Positions 21,762-30,100 of a stretch of DNA of 64,000 bases are shown one piece after another. The first letter of the stretch is position 1, and each line of letters begins with the position of its first letter. Source of the stretch: Alitta virens (lineage: Eukaryota; Annelida; Polychaeta; Phyllodocida; Nereididae); NCBI GenBank assembly GCA_932294295.1, contig OW028576.1, forward strand, positions 25,179,227-25,243,226. The letters are read 5' to 3'. The position numbers and the translations under genes are program-made. The notes below the pieces were generated by a model that made no database searches, was not told the origin of the DNA, and saw nothing but the letters and a program-made list of their open reading frames with translations.

Positions 21762-21814
21762 CTCATCTCAGCTGCTGGTGAGTTCAGTCTGATTGGTTTG
21801 CTATTTTTAGAAAG

Positions 21815-21975
21815 TGATGTCATTGGCCAGTAGAAGGATCCATGACTTGACCTGCATGGCTGAGGTCATTTCAGGTCAATCTGTTTTGTTTGCTATTTTA
21901 AGAAAGTGATTTCATTGGTCAGTAGAAGGATCCATGACTTGACCAACATGGCTGAGGTCATTTCAGGTCAACTTG
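21815..21975. repeat. About 92-bp tandem duplication
   Basis: CAGTAGAAGGATCCATGACT and TGGCTGAGGTCATTTCAGGT each occur twice in the same order. It lies upstream of the PC4-like gene and is a possible regulatory duplication. Confidence 0.85.
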
Positions 21976-22004
21976 TAGTAAGTGTTCTGAAACGATCAAT
22001 GGAA

Positions 22005-22090
22005 TCCGGCCTCTGGCACGCGCTCGCGCCCGTGCCTGAGTCCGGTCCCATGGTGTGCGGCCGGCGGGGGGGCCCCCTCTCTCTCCTCTC
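22005..22090. other. GC-rich island in an AT-rich element
   Basis: About 85 bp at roughly 70% G+C with an imperfect palindrome (GGCACGCGCTCGCGCCCGTGCC is slightly over this, at 22,015-22,036; arms GGCACG and CGTGCC) and GCGGCCGGCGGGGGGGCCCC. It lies between the PC4-like gene and the 3' end of the small-protein gene. It differs sharply from everything around it. It is either a regulatory hairpin or a foreign or mis-assembled insert. Confidence 0.6.
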
Positions 22091-22100
22091 TCTTTTGGAC

Positions 22101-22535
22101 TTAATGTATCAGCCACTTTGATGTTTTTGCAGGTGTACCTGGAGGAGATGTTGAAATTAGAGACAAGGGAGTATTGATGTGCTTCAGTACTTGGTGAAAC
22201 TGTATCCAGCCAACTGGTTTTTTTCTGGTCCCATTGACAGCTGTACGGACAAGATCTACAATGTTTGTGTTTGGTAAAATCTTTGTATTAATATTGACAT
22301 TGCCATTTGGAGACCATGATATGATGGATGAGTAACGTTTTAGATAACTTAGTAATCTGGATGCTTTTTCTTTTGTAGACTTGGAGAATGATTCAAGTAT
22401 AAAATCATCCTCACCGCCTTCAGACTTTTCTTCAATGTGTTCCATTACTTCTGAGGTCTTGGGTGGCTGGATATCATCTTTGACTTGTGACTTCAATTTA
22501 TTATAAGTTGACACAGGTATAACAAAAAACTTCAT
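22101..22535 (-). CDS. Conserved Polinton protein, second of an overlapping pair
   Basis: 144 residues if started at ATG 22,535 (MKFFVIPVSTYNKL). The C-terminal half has the pattern of a protein common in Polinton and adintovirus genomes: a helical KASRLLSYLKRY, IISWSPNGNVNI, TNIVDLVRTAV, then PVGWIQFHQVLKHIN. Its exact function is not established. It is thought to be virion-associated. Its ATG overlaps the TGA of the preceding gene (ATGA), which suggests translation by termination-reinitiation or from the same mRNA. The frame is also open further upstream to 22,604, so another start inside the preceding gene is possible. Confidence 0.7.
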   Translation of the reverse strand: MKFFVIPVSTYNKLKSQVKDDIQPPKTSEVMEHIEEKSEGGEDDFILESFSKSTKEKASRLLSYLKRYSSIISWSPNGNVNINTKILPNTNIVDLVRTAVNGTRKKPVGWIQFHQVLKHINTPLSLISTSPPGTPAKTSKWLIH

Positions 22536-22843
22536 TCCAGTAACTGTAATTGAGGAAACACAGCTTTCAGTACTTTGGGCCAGGCCCTTTTTAATTTTAA
22601 GCAAAGTCCTCTTCTGCCTTTCTCCTTACTATTTGCTAATTTCCGCAAATCACCACTGTATCTTTTCAGTTCTCTCACTGCAGGTTGAGAAATGACCAAC
22701 CCTCCTTCCAAGATGTTGCGTACGATCTGACGAAGGGCTTCTGATTGAGGTCTACTTATTGTTCGGAGTAAGACAGTCCTTTGACCGGCATCGGCAGTGA
22801 ATAACAGCTTGATGAAGCTCAGATTCTTCTTCACTGCACTCAT
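22532..22843 (-). CDS. Conserved Polinton small basic protein, first of an overlapping pair
   Basis: 103 residues from ATG. The central block SEALRQIVRNILEGGLVISQ followed by AVRELKRYSGDLRKLA is the recognisable signature of a small conserved Polinton ORF (R..V.N.L.G...S..A...LK....LR.LA). The tail is basic, then hydrophobic. The function is unknown, and a virion or core role is usually assumed. A TATATAAA box sits 42 nt upstream, inside the last codons of the ATPase gene. The stop codon overlaps the start of the next gene by ATGA. Confidence 0.7.
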   Translation of the reverse strand: MSAVKKNLSFIKLLFTADAGQRTVLLRTISRPQSEALRQIVRNILEGGLVISQPAVRELKRYSGDLRKLANSKEKGRRGLCLKLKRAWPKVLKAVFPQLQLLE

Positions 22844-22868
22844 GGTGAAAATGAGATGTTTTGTGCAG

Positions 22869-23594
22869 TTACTGTGCTTTATATACCGTAGTTAGATCAT
22901 CATCAGGAAAAATATGTGACCTGAGCCGTAAATTTTGTGGAGTGTGATTGTGTAAATCTATGATAAAGTATGTGTATGGTATTGGTGTGGCTAGGCTATA
23001 TGCATCGCTCAGCTTAGGGATGTCAATTTGTCTACCTAGAGTCTTCACCTGCAGTATGTCTCTGGTATTGGCCATTAAGATAAAGACTTGTGTATTGAGA
23101 CTTAGACTTCGACCATGCTTTGATTTGACAAAGATGTTGTGAGTTAGCAAAATCACTGTACAGTGATTGTGATGGGTGCCTACAGTAAAAAGCTTTAGTA
23201 TTGAATCGGCATCGGATGCATCAGTCATTAGGTCATCTAGGACTAGTAGCTTGTGGTCATTACTCGATGTTTGAAAGTCTTCTAAATCACCATCACTTGG
23301 CATACCATGATGAAATGTAATATTATCAATTTCTTCCTGCATCTTGTCAAACTTTTGCTGCCAAGTACTGTTGTAACAGTACATGATATTTTTTGGAGTC
23401 TGTTGAAATAAATCATGCTTTAGTAAGCGGTAGACAAACGAGGTCTTGCCTCCTTGCGTCGGTGAAGAAATAATTATGTTACTTGGACTTGGAAATAGTA
23501 TGAGGACTTTGTCTTGTGACATTGTCTTCCAGGATTCTGGCACATCACTATGTTCTTCTGCAAAAGAGATATCTACAATGTTCGGTCTCTCCAT
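22869..23594 (-). CDS. Genome-packaging ATPase (FtsK/HerA, A32-like)
   Basis: 241 residues from ATG. Walker A is SPTQGGKTS at residues 44-52. Walker B is KLLVLDDL, ending in D120-D121. A sensor-like CTVILLTHNIF follows at about 145-155. The length and motif order fit the A32-type ATPase that pumps DNA into Polinton capsids, and all key residues are present. It lies 35 nt after the capsid gene and 25 nt before the small basic-protein gene, in a compact minus-strand block. Confidence 0.93.
   Translation of the reverse strand: MERPNIVDISFAEEHSDVPESWKTMSQDKVLILFPSPSNIIISSPTQGGKTSFVYRLLKHDLFQQTPKNIMYCYNSTWQQKFDKMQEEIDNITFHHGMPSDGDLEDFQTSSNDHKLLVLDDLMTDASDADSILKLFTVGTHHNHCTVILLTHNIFVKSKHGRSLSLNTQVFILMANTRDILQVKTLGRQIDIPKLSDAYSLATPIPYTYFIIDLHNHTPQNLRLRSHIFPDDDLTTVYKAQ
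22878..22885 (-). promoter_or_regulatory. TATA box inside the ATPase gene end
   Basis: TATATAAA on the minus strand, overlapping the last codons of the ATPase gene and 42 nt before the ATG at 22,843. Confidence 0.6.
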
Positions 23595-23628
23595 GTCAAA
23601 TGGTTAGGGTTGACCATGTGTATTGTCT

Positions 23629-23634
23629 TTTATT
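23629..23634 (-). terminator. AATAAA overlapping the capsid stop codon
   Basis: The capsid gene ends AAA-TAA-AAG, so the stop codon TAA lies within an AATAAA. The same AAATAAAAG stretch is about 40 nt before the ATPase ATG and could double as a weak TATA-like element. Confidence 0.45.
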
Positions 23635-24898
23635 TCAGAATGACATTCCTGGTACTGGATATCTCCATGAGAGCAGGTGTCTCAGCATGGATCAAGAGAC
23701 ATGCAGCCTCCGTGAGTGCAGTTTTAAAGCTGATGGACAGTCTGGTGTGGCCTTGGTCAGGCAAAGTGGAACTTCTGAATGTAGGTTTTATGTTAAATGC
23801 ATACAATGCATAACTCCTGCTATAGTCTGACAAATTAATGTCATTTGAAAAATCATTACCAAGCTCTTTGAATGCCTCATAAAGACTTAGGTAGCTGGGT
23901 GCTACCCCTGTGCCCTCATCATCAAAGGTTGGAGTGTAAGTTGCTATGGTGGTACCATTGACAGTTAGTGATATCCTGTTTAGATCAAATGGCTTAAAAT
24001 TGAATGGGTTTTGTTTCACATCTCCATTGTATGCTTTAGCAGGTACTAGGGCTGTAATAATTCTTGAAGGAAGCTGGTTGGGAAAGATATTTTCCAGGGT
24101 CCCTGATGTAAAACCAATAGGTAGGTTTTCCACTCTGATCTCCCTACGAGTGTAAGGGTACAATGCTGGCTGGGTTTCCAGTGTCCTAGCTATAGAGTAT
24201 TGAACACTGGGGTCAAGATCAACCATTCTTGCTTTGAATACCACATCCTGCAATGTCAGCTTATAAGATACTGCTGTTTCAAGATTCATCAAGATAAATT
24301 CTTGCGGCATCCTGTCTAATTTGATGGTCAAACGGGTATTGTTGAGTAAGTATCTTTTCTGCATGAACACATCTTCATAGAGGGGCCCCTGTAACTCAAC
24401 AGTGTTTGACTTTTGAAATAGTTTGTTTCTTCTGGCCCCTCCAACATTTTCTGTAATCTTGTCCATATCCTTTGAGTCATCTTTAAAGTAGCCCTGTGCT
24501 TGAAGCTGACTGTCCTTGGTGTCTTTCTGATAACTTAGTAACGTACTGAACATGGCTTTATAGGGATAGGCTTTGTTACTTGTGGTGACTTCTTTACCTT
24601 CAATTGTAACTGTGATTTTTTCCCACAGGCTATGTAGAATGTTGTTGACTGGAATTACTTTTTTGGCAGTAGTAACAGCGGCACCATCTTTTTTAACAAT
24701 TTTTAGTTTAACATAAAGCTGGCTGTTGTATAGATCAATAAAATGCTTCTGCTCAGTGATATCAAAAAGCACAGGAGCCTCATCGGATAGCTGTGTTATG
24801 GGGCGGTAATCAGTATTGTATTCTCTCTCAACAGCAGTCTGCACAACCGGCGGGGAAAACAAATCAAGCTCGGCCAAACTTGCGCTTTTTACTGCCAT
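23630..24898 (-). CDS. Major capsid protein (double jelly-roll)
   Basis: 422 residues from ATG. The N-terminal part has the Polinton capsid pattern: YRPITQLSDEAPVLFDI at about 31-47, then YNSQLYVKLKIVKKDG, then VIPVNNILHSLWEKITVTI at about 81-99, and SNKAYPYKAMFSTLLSY. The beta-rich, Pro/Thr-rich C-terminal part fits the second jelly-roll. This protein would build the icosahedral shell. It is somewhat shorter than many Polinton capsid proteins but shows no break. It starts 35 nt before the end of the preceding basic-protein gene, in another frame. Confidence 0.9.
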   Translation of the reverse strand: MAVKSASLAELDLFSPPVVQTAVEREYNTDYRPITQLSDEAPVLFDITEQKHFIDLYNSQLYVKLKIVKKDGAAVTTAKKVIPVNNILHSLWEKITVTIEGKEVTTSNKAYPYKAMFSTLLSYQKDTKDSQLQAQGYFKDDSKDMDKITENVGGARRNKLFQKSNTVELQGPLYEDVFMQKRYLLNNTRLTIKLDRMPQEFILMNLETAVSYKLTLQDVVFKARMVDLDPSVQYSIARTLETQPALYPYTRREIRVENLPIGFTSGTLENIFPNQLPSRIITALVPAKAYNGDVKQNPFNFKPFDLNRISLTVNGTTIATYTPTFDDEGTGVAPSYLSLYEAFKELGNDFSNDINLSDYSRSYALYAFNIKPTFRSSTLPDQGHTRLSISFKTALTEAACLLIHAETPALMEISSTRNVILK

Positions 24899-25268
24899 TG
24901 CTGAAGATATCTGGATGCTGTCTCTTTCCTCGTTTCGTGTGTTGCTTGCTTGGTTTCTTTTTCTGATGTGGTCTAATTTGTGTCCCAGTCTTTTTATATA
25001 CAGTAGTCTGCCTACGTTTCAAAACCTTTTTGGCAGATGGCTTTCTCTTTAGTTTTGATACACCATTTTCCATGACCATTTCTTCTTTTGCCTGTTCTAG
25101 TGTTTTCTTGATATTTGAGGTCAGCTCAACTTTCACTTGTTTAGGATCCTGTTTAGCAGAGAGAGTATCAATGACGTACTGGGGGTTATTCATCCCTGAA
25201 TAACGTCTAAGTCCATCTGTCACAAATGGGGTGGGGCGGTCTGCTTGAGTTGTGTAATATGTGTTCAT
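24864..25268 (-). CDS. Basic, lysine-rich Polinton protein
   Basis: 134 residues from ATG (MNTYYTTQ). The N-terminal half is mixed, with LRRYSGMNNPQYVID. From residue 70 on it is very basic, with KLKRKPSAKK, KKKPSKQHTKRGKRQ and a final KKRKF. The charge suggests a DNA-condensing core protein or a nuclear protein. That is inference, as I know no characterised homologue. Its 3' end overlaps the capsid gene by 35 nt. Confidence 0.65.
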   Translation of the reverse strand: MNTYYTTQADRPTPFVTDGLRRYSGMNNPQYVIDTLSAKQDPKQVKVELTSNIKKTLEQAKEEMVMENGVSKLKRKPSAKKVLKRRQTTVYKKTGTQIRPHQKKKPSKQHTKRGKRQHPDIFSNGSKKRKFGRA

Positions 25269-25308
25269 GACTGAGTCCTCTGTATTACTGACTAAAGATG
25301 ACTTGAAT

Positions 25309-25695
25309 TCATTCTTTTAATACAAAGTGTAGGGTGATGCGGGTCAGGCCGTCGTTATCTCGTATTTTCTTCTCAGTGCGGTCATTCAGTAAATATATAT
25401 GGACTATGTCGATCAAGTCTTGCGGTACTGCAGTGTAAAAAGGCTGATAGTCTATGGTGTCTTTGGTTATGTGTCGTAAAATACTGAGCTGATTGGAACC
25501 AACAATGGTAGACGTACATATGTTACTGCACACATAGACTTGATCGACAATGGTAGAGTCGTATTGACAAAGCCCCACCATCCATCTGCCTTTCAGTCTC
25601 AAAGGTCTGTTTAACTTTACTTTAAAGCTGGCAGGAGTATTTTCAAAGAGATCTGTACTCTGAGAGCTGTTGATAATAACATAAAACTCATTCAT
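25309..25695 (-). CDS. Small Polinton structural-type protein
   Basis: 128 residues if started at ATG 25,695 (MNEFYVIINSSQSTDLF). The opening EFYVIINSS..DLFENTPASFKVKLNRPLRLKGRWMVGL matches the start pattern of a protein found in many Polintons (FYVTLPSN..FP.NT...F...LP.PI.L.G.WEVGL), thought to be a minor virion component. Those are often longer, so this may be a short form. An earlier in-frame ATG at 25,716 is possible. The chosen ATG lies 8 nt inside the integrase end (ATGAATGA), so the two genes overlap. Confidence 0.65.
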   Translation of the reverse strand: MNEFYVIINSSQSTDLFENTPASFKVKLNRPLRLKGRWMVGLCQYDSTIVDQVYVCSNICTSTIVGSNQLSILRHITKDTIDYQPFYTAVPQDLIDIVHIYLLNDRTEKKIRDNDGLTRITLHFVLKE

Positions 25696-26779
25696 AATTT
25701 TTAATTTCATCTGCATCAACCCAACTGTTGAATTTTGCAGGGTAACCCAGCCAGCTGACTAACCCCTGACGTTTACCACCTTTAATGCGGTATCTGAGTA
25801 CACGTTCTACTTTATATAGGTCATCATCCCCAACATGAGCCATCTGCAGCTCCTGTTCGTAAAAACTGCCTTTAATTTCTTCTTGCTGTAAGTCAATCAG
25901 CCTGTATCTGGGTGGATGTGAACGTACTTGTTTGTGGATAAGAAATAATTCCTCAGACCATTTTTTATCGTAACCTGTGTCAAAGGGTCTTCTTGCATAA
26001 GAAACTCTAACCTTATCGCCTATTTTAAACTTGTAATAGACAGGAGTGTTTTCTCTCTTCAGTTCTATTGGCAGATATATTTTCTCATACAGCTCTTGTT
26101 GATTTTCAGGTGTGACCTTAGAAGGAGGCATACGGATGGAAGAGTGAATGGTATCATTGTAACTATGAACCAGAGACTCCAGGCTGTCAATGTAACGGTG
26201 GGTCTGGTGATGGGTAAAATAACGAAACAAGCGGCCCTTGACCGTCCTGATGGCTCTCTCTGCATAATTTGCATGGTAGACATTGTATGTGATGATGTGA
26301 TGTATACCCAAAGATGATAGGAGTTCTTGAACTTGTTTTGCTTTGTATTCTGACCCCTGATCAGTCCTCAATGTCCTGGGTGCATTGTCTTTAGTAAATA
26401 CTTTCTTCATGGCTTTTATCATTTCATCCCCAGTTTTTCTCTTCATAGGCTCTATTCTTAAATATCGAGAAAACAGATCAATGAATATGGCCAGATATTT
26501 CACCCCATCATTTTGTCTACTGAATTTTTGCATGTCCATTAAATCAGAGTCCCAGATTTCATTTATTTCCCCAACTAAAATGGCTTCCCTTGGGAATTTC
26601 TCTTTGGTAGGTTTGTGGAGGGAATAAGAGTACTGTTTTGATTGCCAGTCCCTGACATCTTTAAATCTTAATCTGAGTGGGTTGCCATCAGCTTTGATGC
26701 TTTGCCAAAATTTTGTTATCCCCGTGAAACTTCCTGCTTTATTGGTTTGGTAATAAATGGATTTCAAGTAATCATCCAT
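25688..26779 (-). CDS. Polinton integrase (retroviral-type, with chromodomain)
   Basis: 363 residues from ATG. The catalytic triad is visible: D80 in SDLMDM, D140 in LRTDQGSEYK and E174 in NYAERAIRTVKGR, with 33 residues between D140 and E174. DLFSRYL is the usual strand before the second Asp. The C-terminal 45 residues form a chromodomain (YKVERVLRYR, then VSWLGYPAKFNSWV). It inserts the element DNA and makes the 6-bp TTTTAA duplication. I see no complete HHCC zinc-binding segment at the N-terminus. The gene has no break. Confidence 0.95.
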   Translation of the reverse strand: MDDYLKSIYYQTNKAGSFTGITKFWQSIKADGNPLRLRFKDVRDWQSKQYSYSLHKPTKEKFPREAILVGEINEIWDSDLMDMQKFSRQNDGVKYLAIFIDLFSRYLRIEPMKRKTGDEMIKAMKKVFTKDNAPRTLRTDQGSEYKAKQVQELLSSLGIHHIITYNVYHANYAERAIRTVKGRLFRYFTHHQTHRYIDSLESLVHSYNDTIHSSIRMPPSKVTPENQQELYEKIYLPIELKRENTPVYYKFKIGDKVRVSYARRPFDTGYDKKWSEELFLIHKQVRSHPPRYRLIDLQQEEIKGSFYEQELQMAHVGDDDLYKVERVLRYRIKGGKRQGLVSWLGYPAKFNSWVDADEIKNYE

Positions 26780-27066
26780 TGTCTGTCCTATCTTTTGCCT
26801 GCGTCCGATAGGATGGTGCCGGCAGTAACACCGAAATTGATGATGACAAAAGAGTGACCCACAGCTCGGTGAGTGGGTGCTGGAGTGACAAGTTGACTAT
26901 GCTGCTTAATATAACAATGTAGAGTGCTATCACTTGAGAAAAGTAGATAATCTTGTGTTTGTTAACTTTTTTACCCTGAATATTCAAGTCATCAGTGTTT
27001 ACTGAATGAGACTCCATTTAGAAATGACACAAAAAAGGTACTCGACACAGTTTTATAGATAAACAT
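26780..27066. other. Spacer between integrase and polymerase genes
   Basis: No supported gene. A frame at 26,772-27,017 on the minus strand has no recognisable features. Confidence 0.4.
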
Positions 27067-27072
27067 TTTTAT
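27067..27072 (-). terminator. Poly(A) signal of the polymerase gene
   Basis: AATAAA on the minus strand, 76 nt beyond the polymerase stop. A (TA)n tract follows upstream at about 27,085-27,103. Confidence 0.6.
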
Positions 27073-27147
27073 TAGAAGCAATAAATATATATATATATAT
27101 ATATGCACACACAGAGGTTACCCCCAAATTGACATGTTAACAACAAG

Positions 27148-30100
27148 TTATATGCTAAGATAACCAAATGGTACAGATACATAATTGTCCAGCAAAATCC
27201 TTTTGTCAAAGACAAGATGAGCTGTCTTGTAGGTTGTTCTGTTGAAGATACCTCCATTAACTTTATCCCTGGTAAAAAGGTTGTAAGGAGGTAGCTTGAT
27301 GGTCAGTTTTTGATTAATCAGATCCTGCATGCTTTGGAAATTGACAATATGTATATTAGAAGAGTTGATGGTTAGGCCTTTAAACTTAACACATTCTGAA
27401 CCATCAGTAAGCCTGTAGGCATAGGATTTTGGTCCTGAAGAAATGAATTCAGTGATCCACTGACCCTGAGGTAGTTCATCTGTGAGTTGACCTAAAAAGT
27501 CCCCCAGGGGAGGCATAGGGTCCCCCTCCTTGGCTGTGTACAAAACACTATCAGTGTCCATGTATAAAACTCTGCGGCCAAGGAAGTCAATGAGGTTGTA
27601 CAGTTCAAGTCTGGCCCAGCATGTAGTGAATGATGCTATCACATCATTGGATTTCAGGTTGTCTGGCTCAAAGGTTGTTCTGCTCTTGCTTTCTACCATT
27701 AGGCACTCTTCATTGACCATGTGGATGTTGATGATCTCTGTTGTGGGGTCATTCATCATTCTTTTAAATTTGACAGGATCTGTGAAATAATGATTCTTGG
27801 TCTGGTTGGGTTTCTGACCAAATTTACCCCAAAAGCTATTGAGAGCTAGCTTTGCAACAGTCCGTAGGCCTGGATTGTGTTTGATGTTCTCTTTTATAAG
27901 AGTGATTCCCTCAGCAGTCTGGTATTGCTCTATATACCTCTCCATATCAGCATCAGTCTTGACCCAGCTGGGCTTTCCTGAGGATTCCTGCTTGATGCGG
28001 AGAAAGGTGTCCACATATTCCCTAAACAGGGTGTCAGAGGTCTGTTCCCAGTGGTATACTTCATATATCTTGAGAACAGTGTAGCCTTTTTCTATTGCTT
28101 TCATAATCTCTGGTGTGCAGTAGGTCCCTGTTATTGCTCTCTCATCTGTTGTACACTGACAGGGTTTGATGTTTTCATTGTCACAGCATGTCCTACAGAG
28201 AGGAAATGTCAGTTTTCCTCTGCATCGGTAAGGTAGAACAGCATGATACAGAGACTGCGGTGGGAGTATCTTCAACTTGGCTATACCAAAGTAAGATGCC
28301 ATTGAATAATCAAAGTCCCTGGTTATTATCTTTGGGTGCCGGACAGGTAGAGGCTTGTACTTGTTTATGAATGAATAGAGACTTGTGAAGTCGTAGAAAT
28401 GGATCTTCTCCCCCGGCTGCACCTTGTGGTAGATAGATACTGGTATAACCCTTCCTCCAAAAAAAGAAGATCTAATGTCCAGCCTCTGGGGTATGTCAAG
28501 CTTGGAAACAAAGTCATTCATCACTGGAGATTCCTTGACCTGCTGGTCAAATTGACATTCCCATATTGTCACCAGCTTGGGGGCTCTGGTCTTGAGAAAT
28601 TCTTCTCTATTCATGGTCTTGTCATGGAGTTCTTGCATGGTAGAACCTCCTGGCCTATCTCTTATATGTCTATCAGGAAAACAAGTAGCACATCCATGCC
28701 AACGGCAACCATAAAATTCATAGAGTACTCCACTTTCACTGGCTCCATCAATTCTATATTTGTCTACCTTGAACTCCCCAGTGTTTCTAGCATGTTGAAT
28801 TGATATGTTGTTTTTATGACTGAGATATTCTAGCCACTGGATTGACTTGTAGCTGTGGTTGTTTCTTGCAGTATAGCCATTGGATGGTATGTGTGCAATA
28901 TCAGAAGCCTCAAATAGCTTTTCTTTGATTTCTCCTGCTGGCACAGTGTCAGTTCCATTGTGATAATTGCCTCCCTTTTTCTTCAGAGTGACCTTACTGT
29001 TATCCTGCAGGGTAGCATCATAATATTCTACCAGGAAGTTTTGTCTGAAGATCTGCATGCAGGTTGATGCAATTGTAACTTCTGAGAAAGGATCAGTGCT
29101 TTGCATACCATCATCAGTTTCAACAGAGGTAACATCTTTAATTAGTTTTCTGAATGTCAATGATGCCTTTCTGAGAATCTCAACATCAGTCCGGCAGTAT
29201 TCCTCCATGTCCTTGTGCATGTCATAGGGTCCTATTCTATTCCTGTACCAGTCAGCTTCAATGTCCCTGGAATAATATTGCATTTCAGGGTAACTAGCAA
29301 AATGCCTCTGCTGGAAGTGTTCCCTAGTATTGAATTTGTGTGGGAAGTCCCCCTTGTTTAGTGCTGCAGAAAGGCCTAGTGTCTTTGGTAGTTTTTTTAG
29401 AGCCATTGGCATGAAACGGTAGGAGTCTATGAATCTCATACTGAGTCCTGGGACATGCATGTAGAGAATCTTGGTGCCATTCCTTATGATCTTGGGAAAT
29501 ATACCATTATTGATCAGATAATGCTGAAGGAAAACAAAATCATAATTACTGCCACAATGGGCCATTGAGGTATAACCTTTGTGGCTCTCATGAAATAACC
29601 AGCGTCCAAAGTCTTCAAGAGTATTTTGTCCTTTGAACATGACCTCCTTCTTGTAGCAGCTGGGGCAGGTTGAACTCTTGCTGTGGTTGTGACATTGTAC
29701 ACCACAGGAGTTGCAATGTGTCTGTTGGTCGGTACATTCTGAGCATTCAGTCTGTGCAATGACCATATTTGGTATATGTTGAGAGAGCCCACAGTACCAA
29801 AGGTTACAATTACTGCATCTACGGCATGTTGGGCAAACATAGTCTTCAGTGCATGTCTGACAAGTTGACCTCTTAGTGGGCATGTAACCATCTTGACATT
29901 GAAAGACCTCATCCTGTGTTGCTTCAAAATCAAAAAATATGAACTTCTCTGTACTTGGTTTTGCCTCAGCTGATCTCATGTAGCAGTGGTGCTCCCCTAC
30001 AAAGAACAGACTACAGCACTGACATTGCCATTCATGGCAAACATGCTCCTCTCTGCTTCGGTATAATGTGTTGAGCAGTTTCCTACAGCTTGTGCATTTG

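Noticed and set aside
23516..23830. Plus-strand frames over the capsid/ATPase junction
   Set aside because: Shadows of two strong minus-strand genes.
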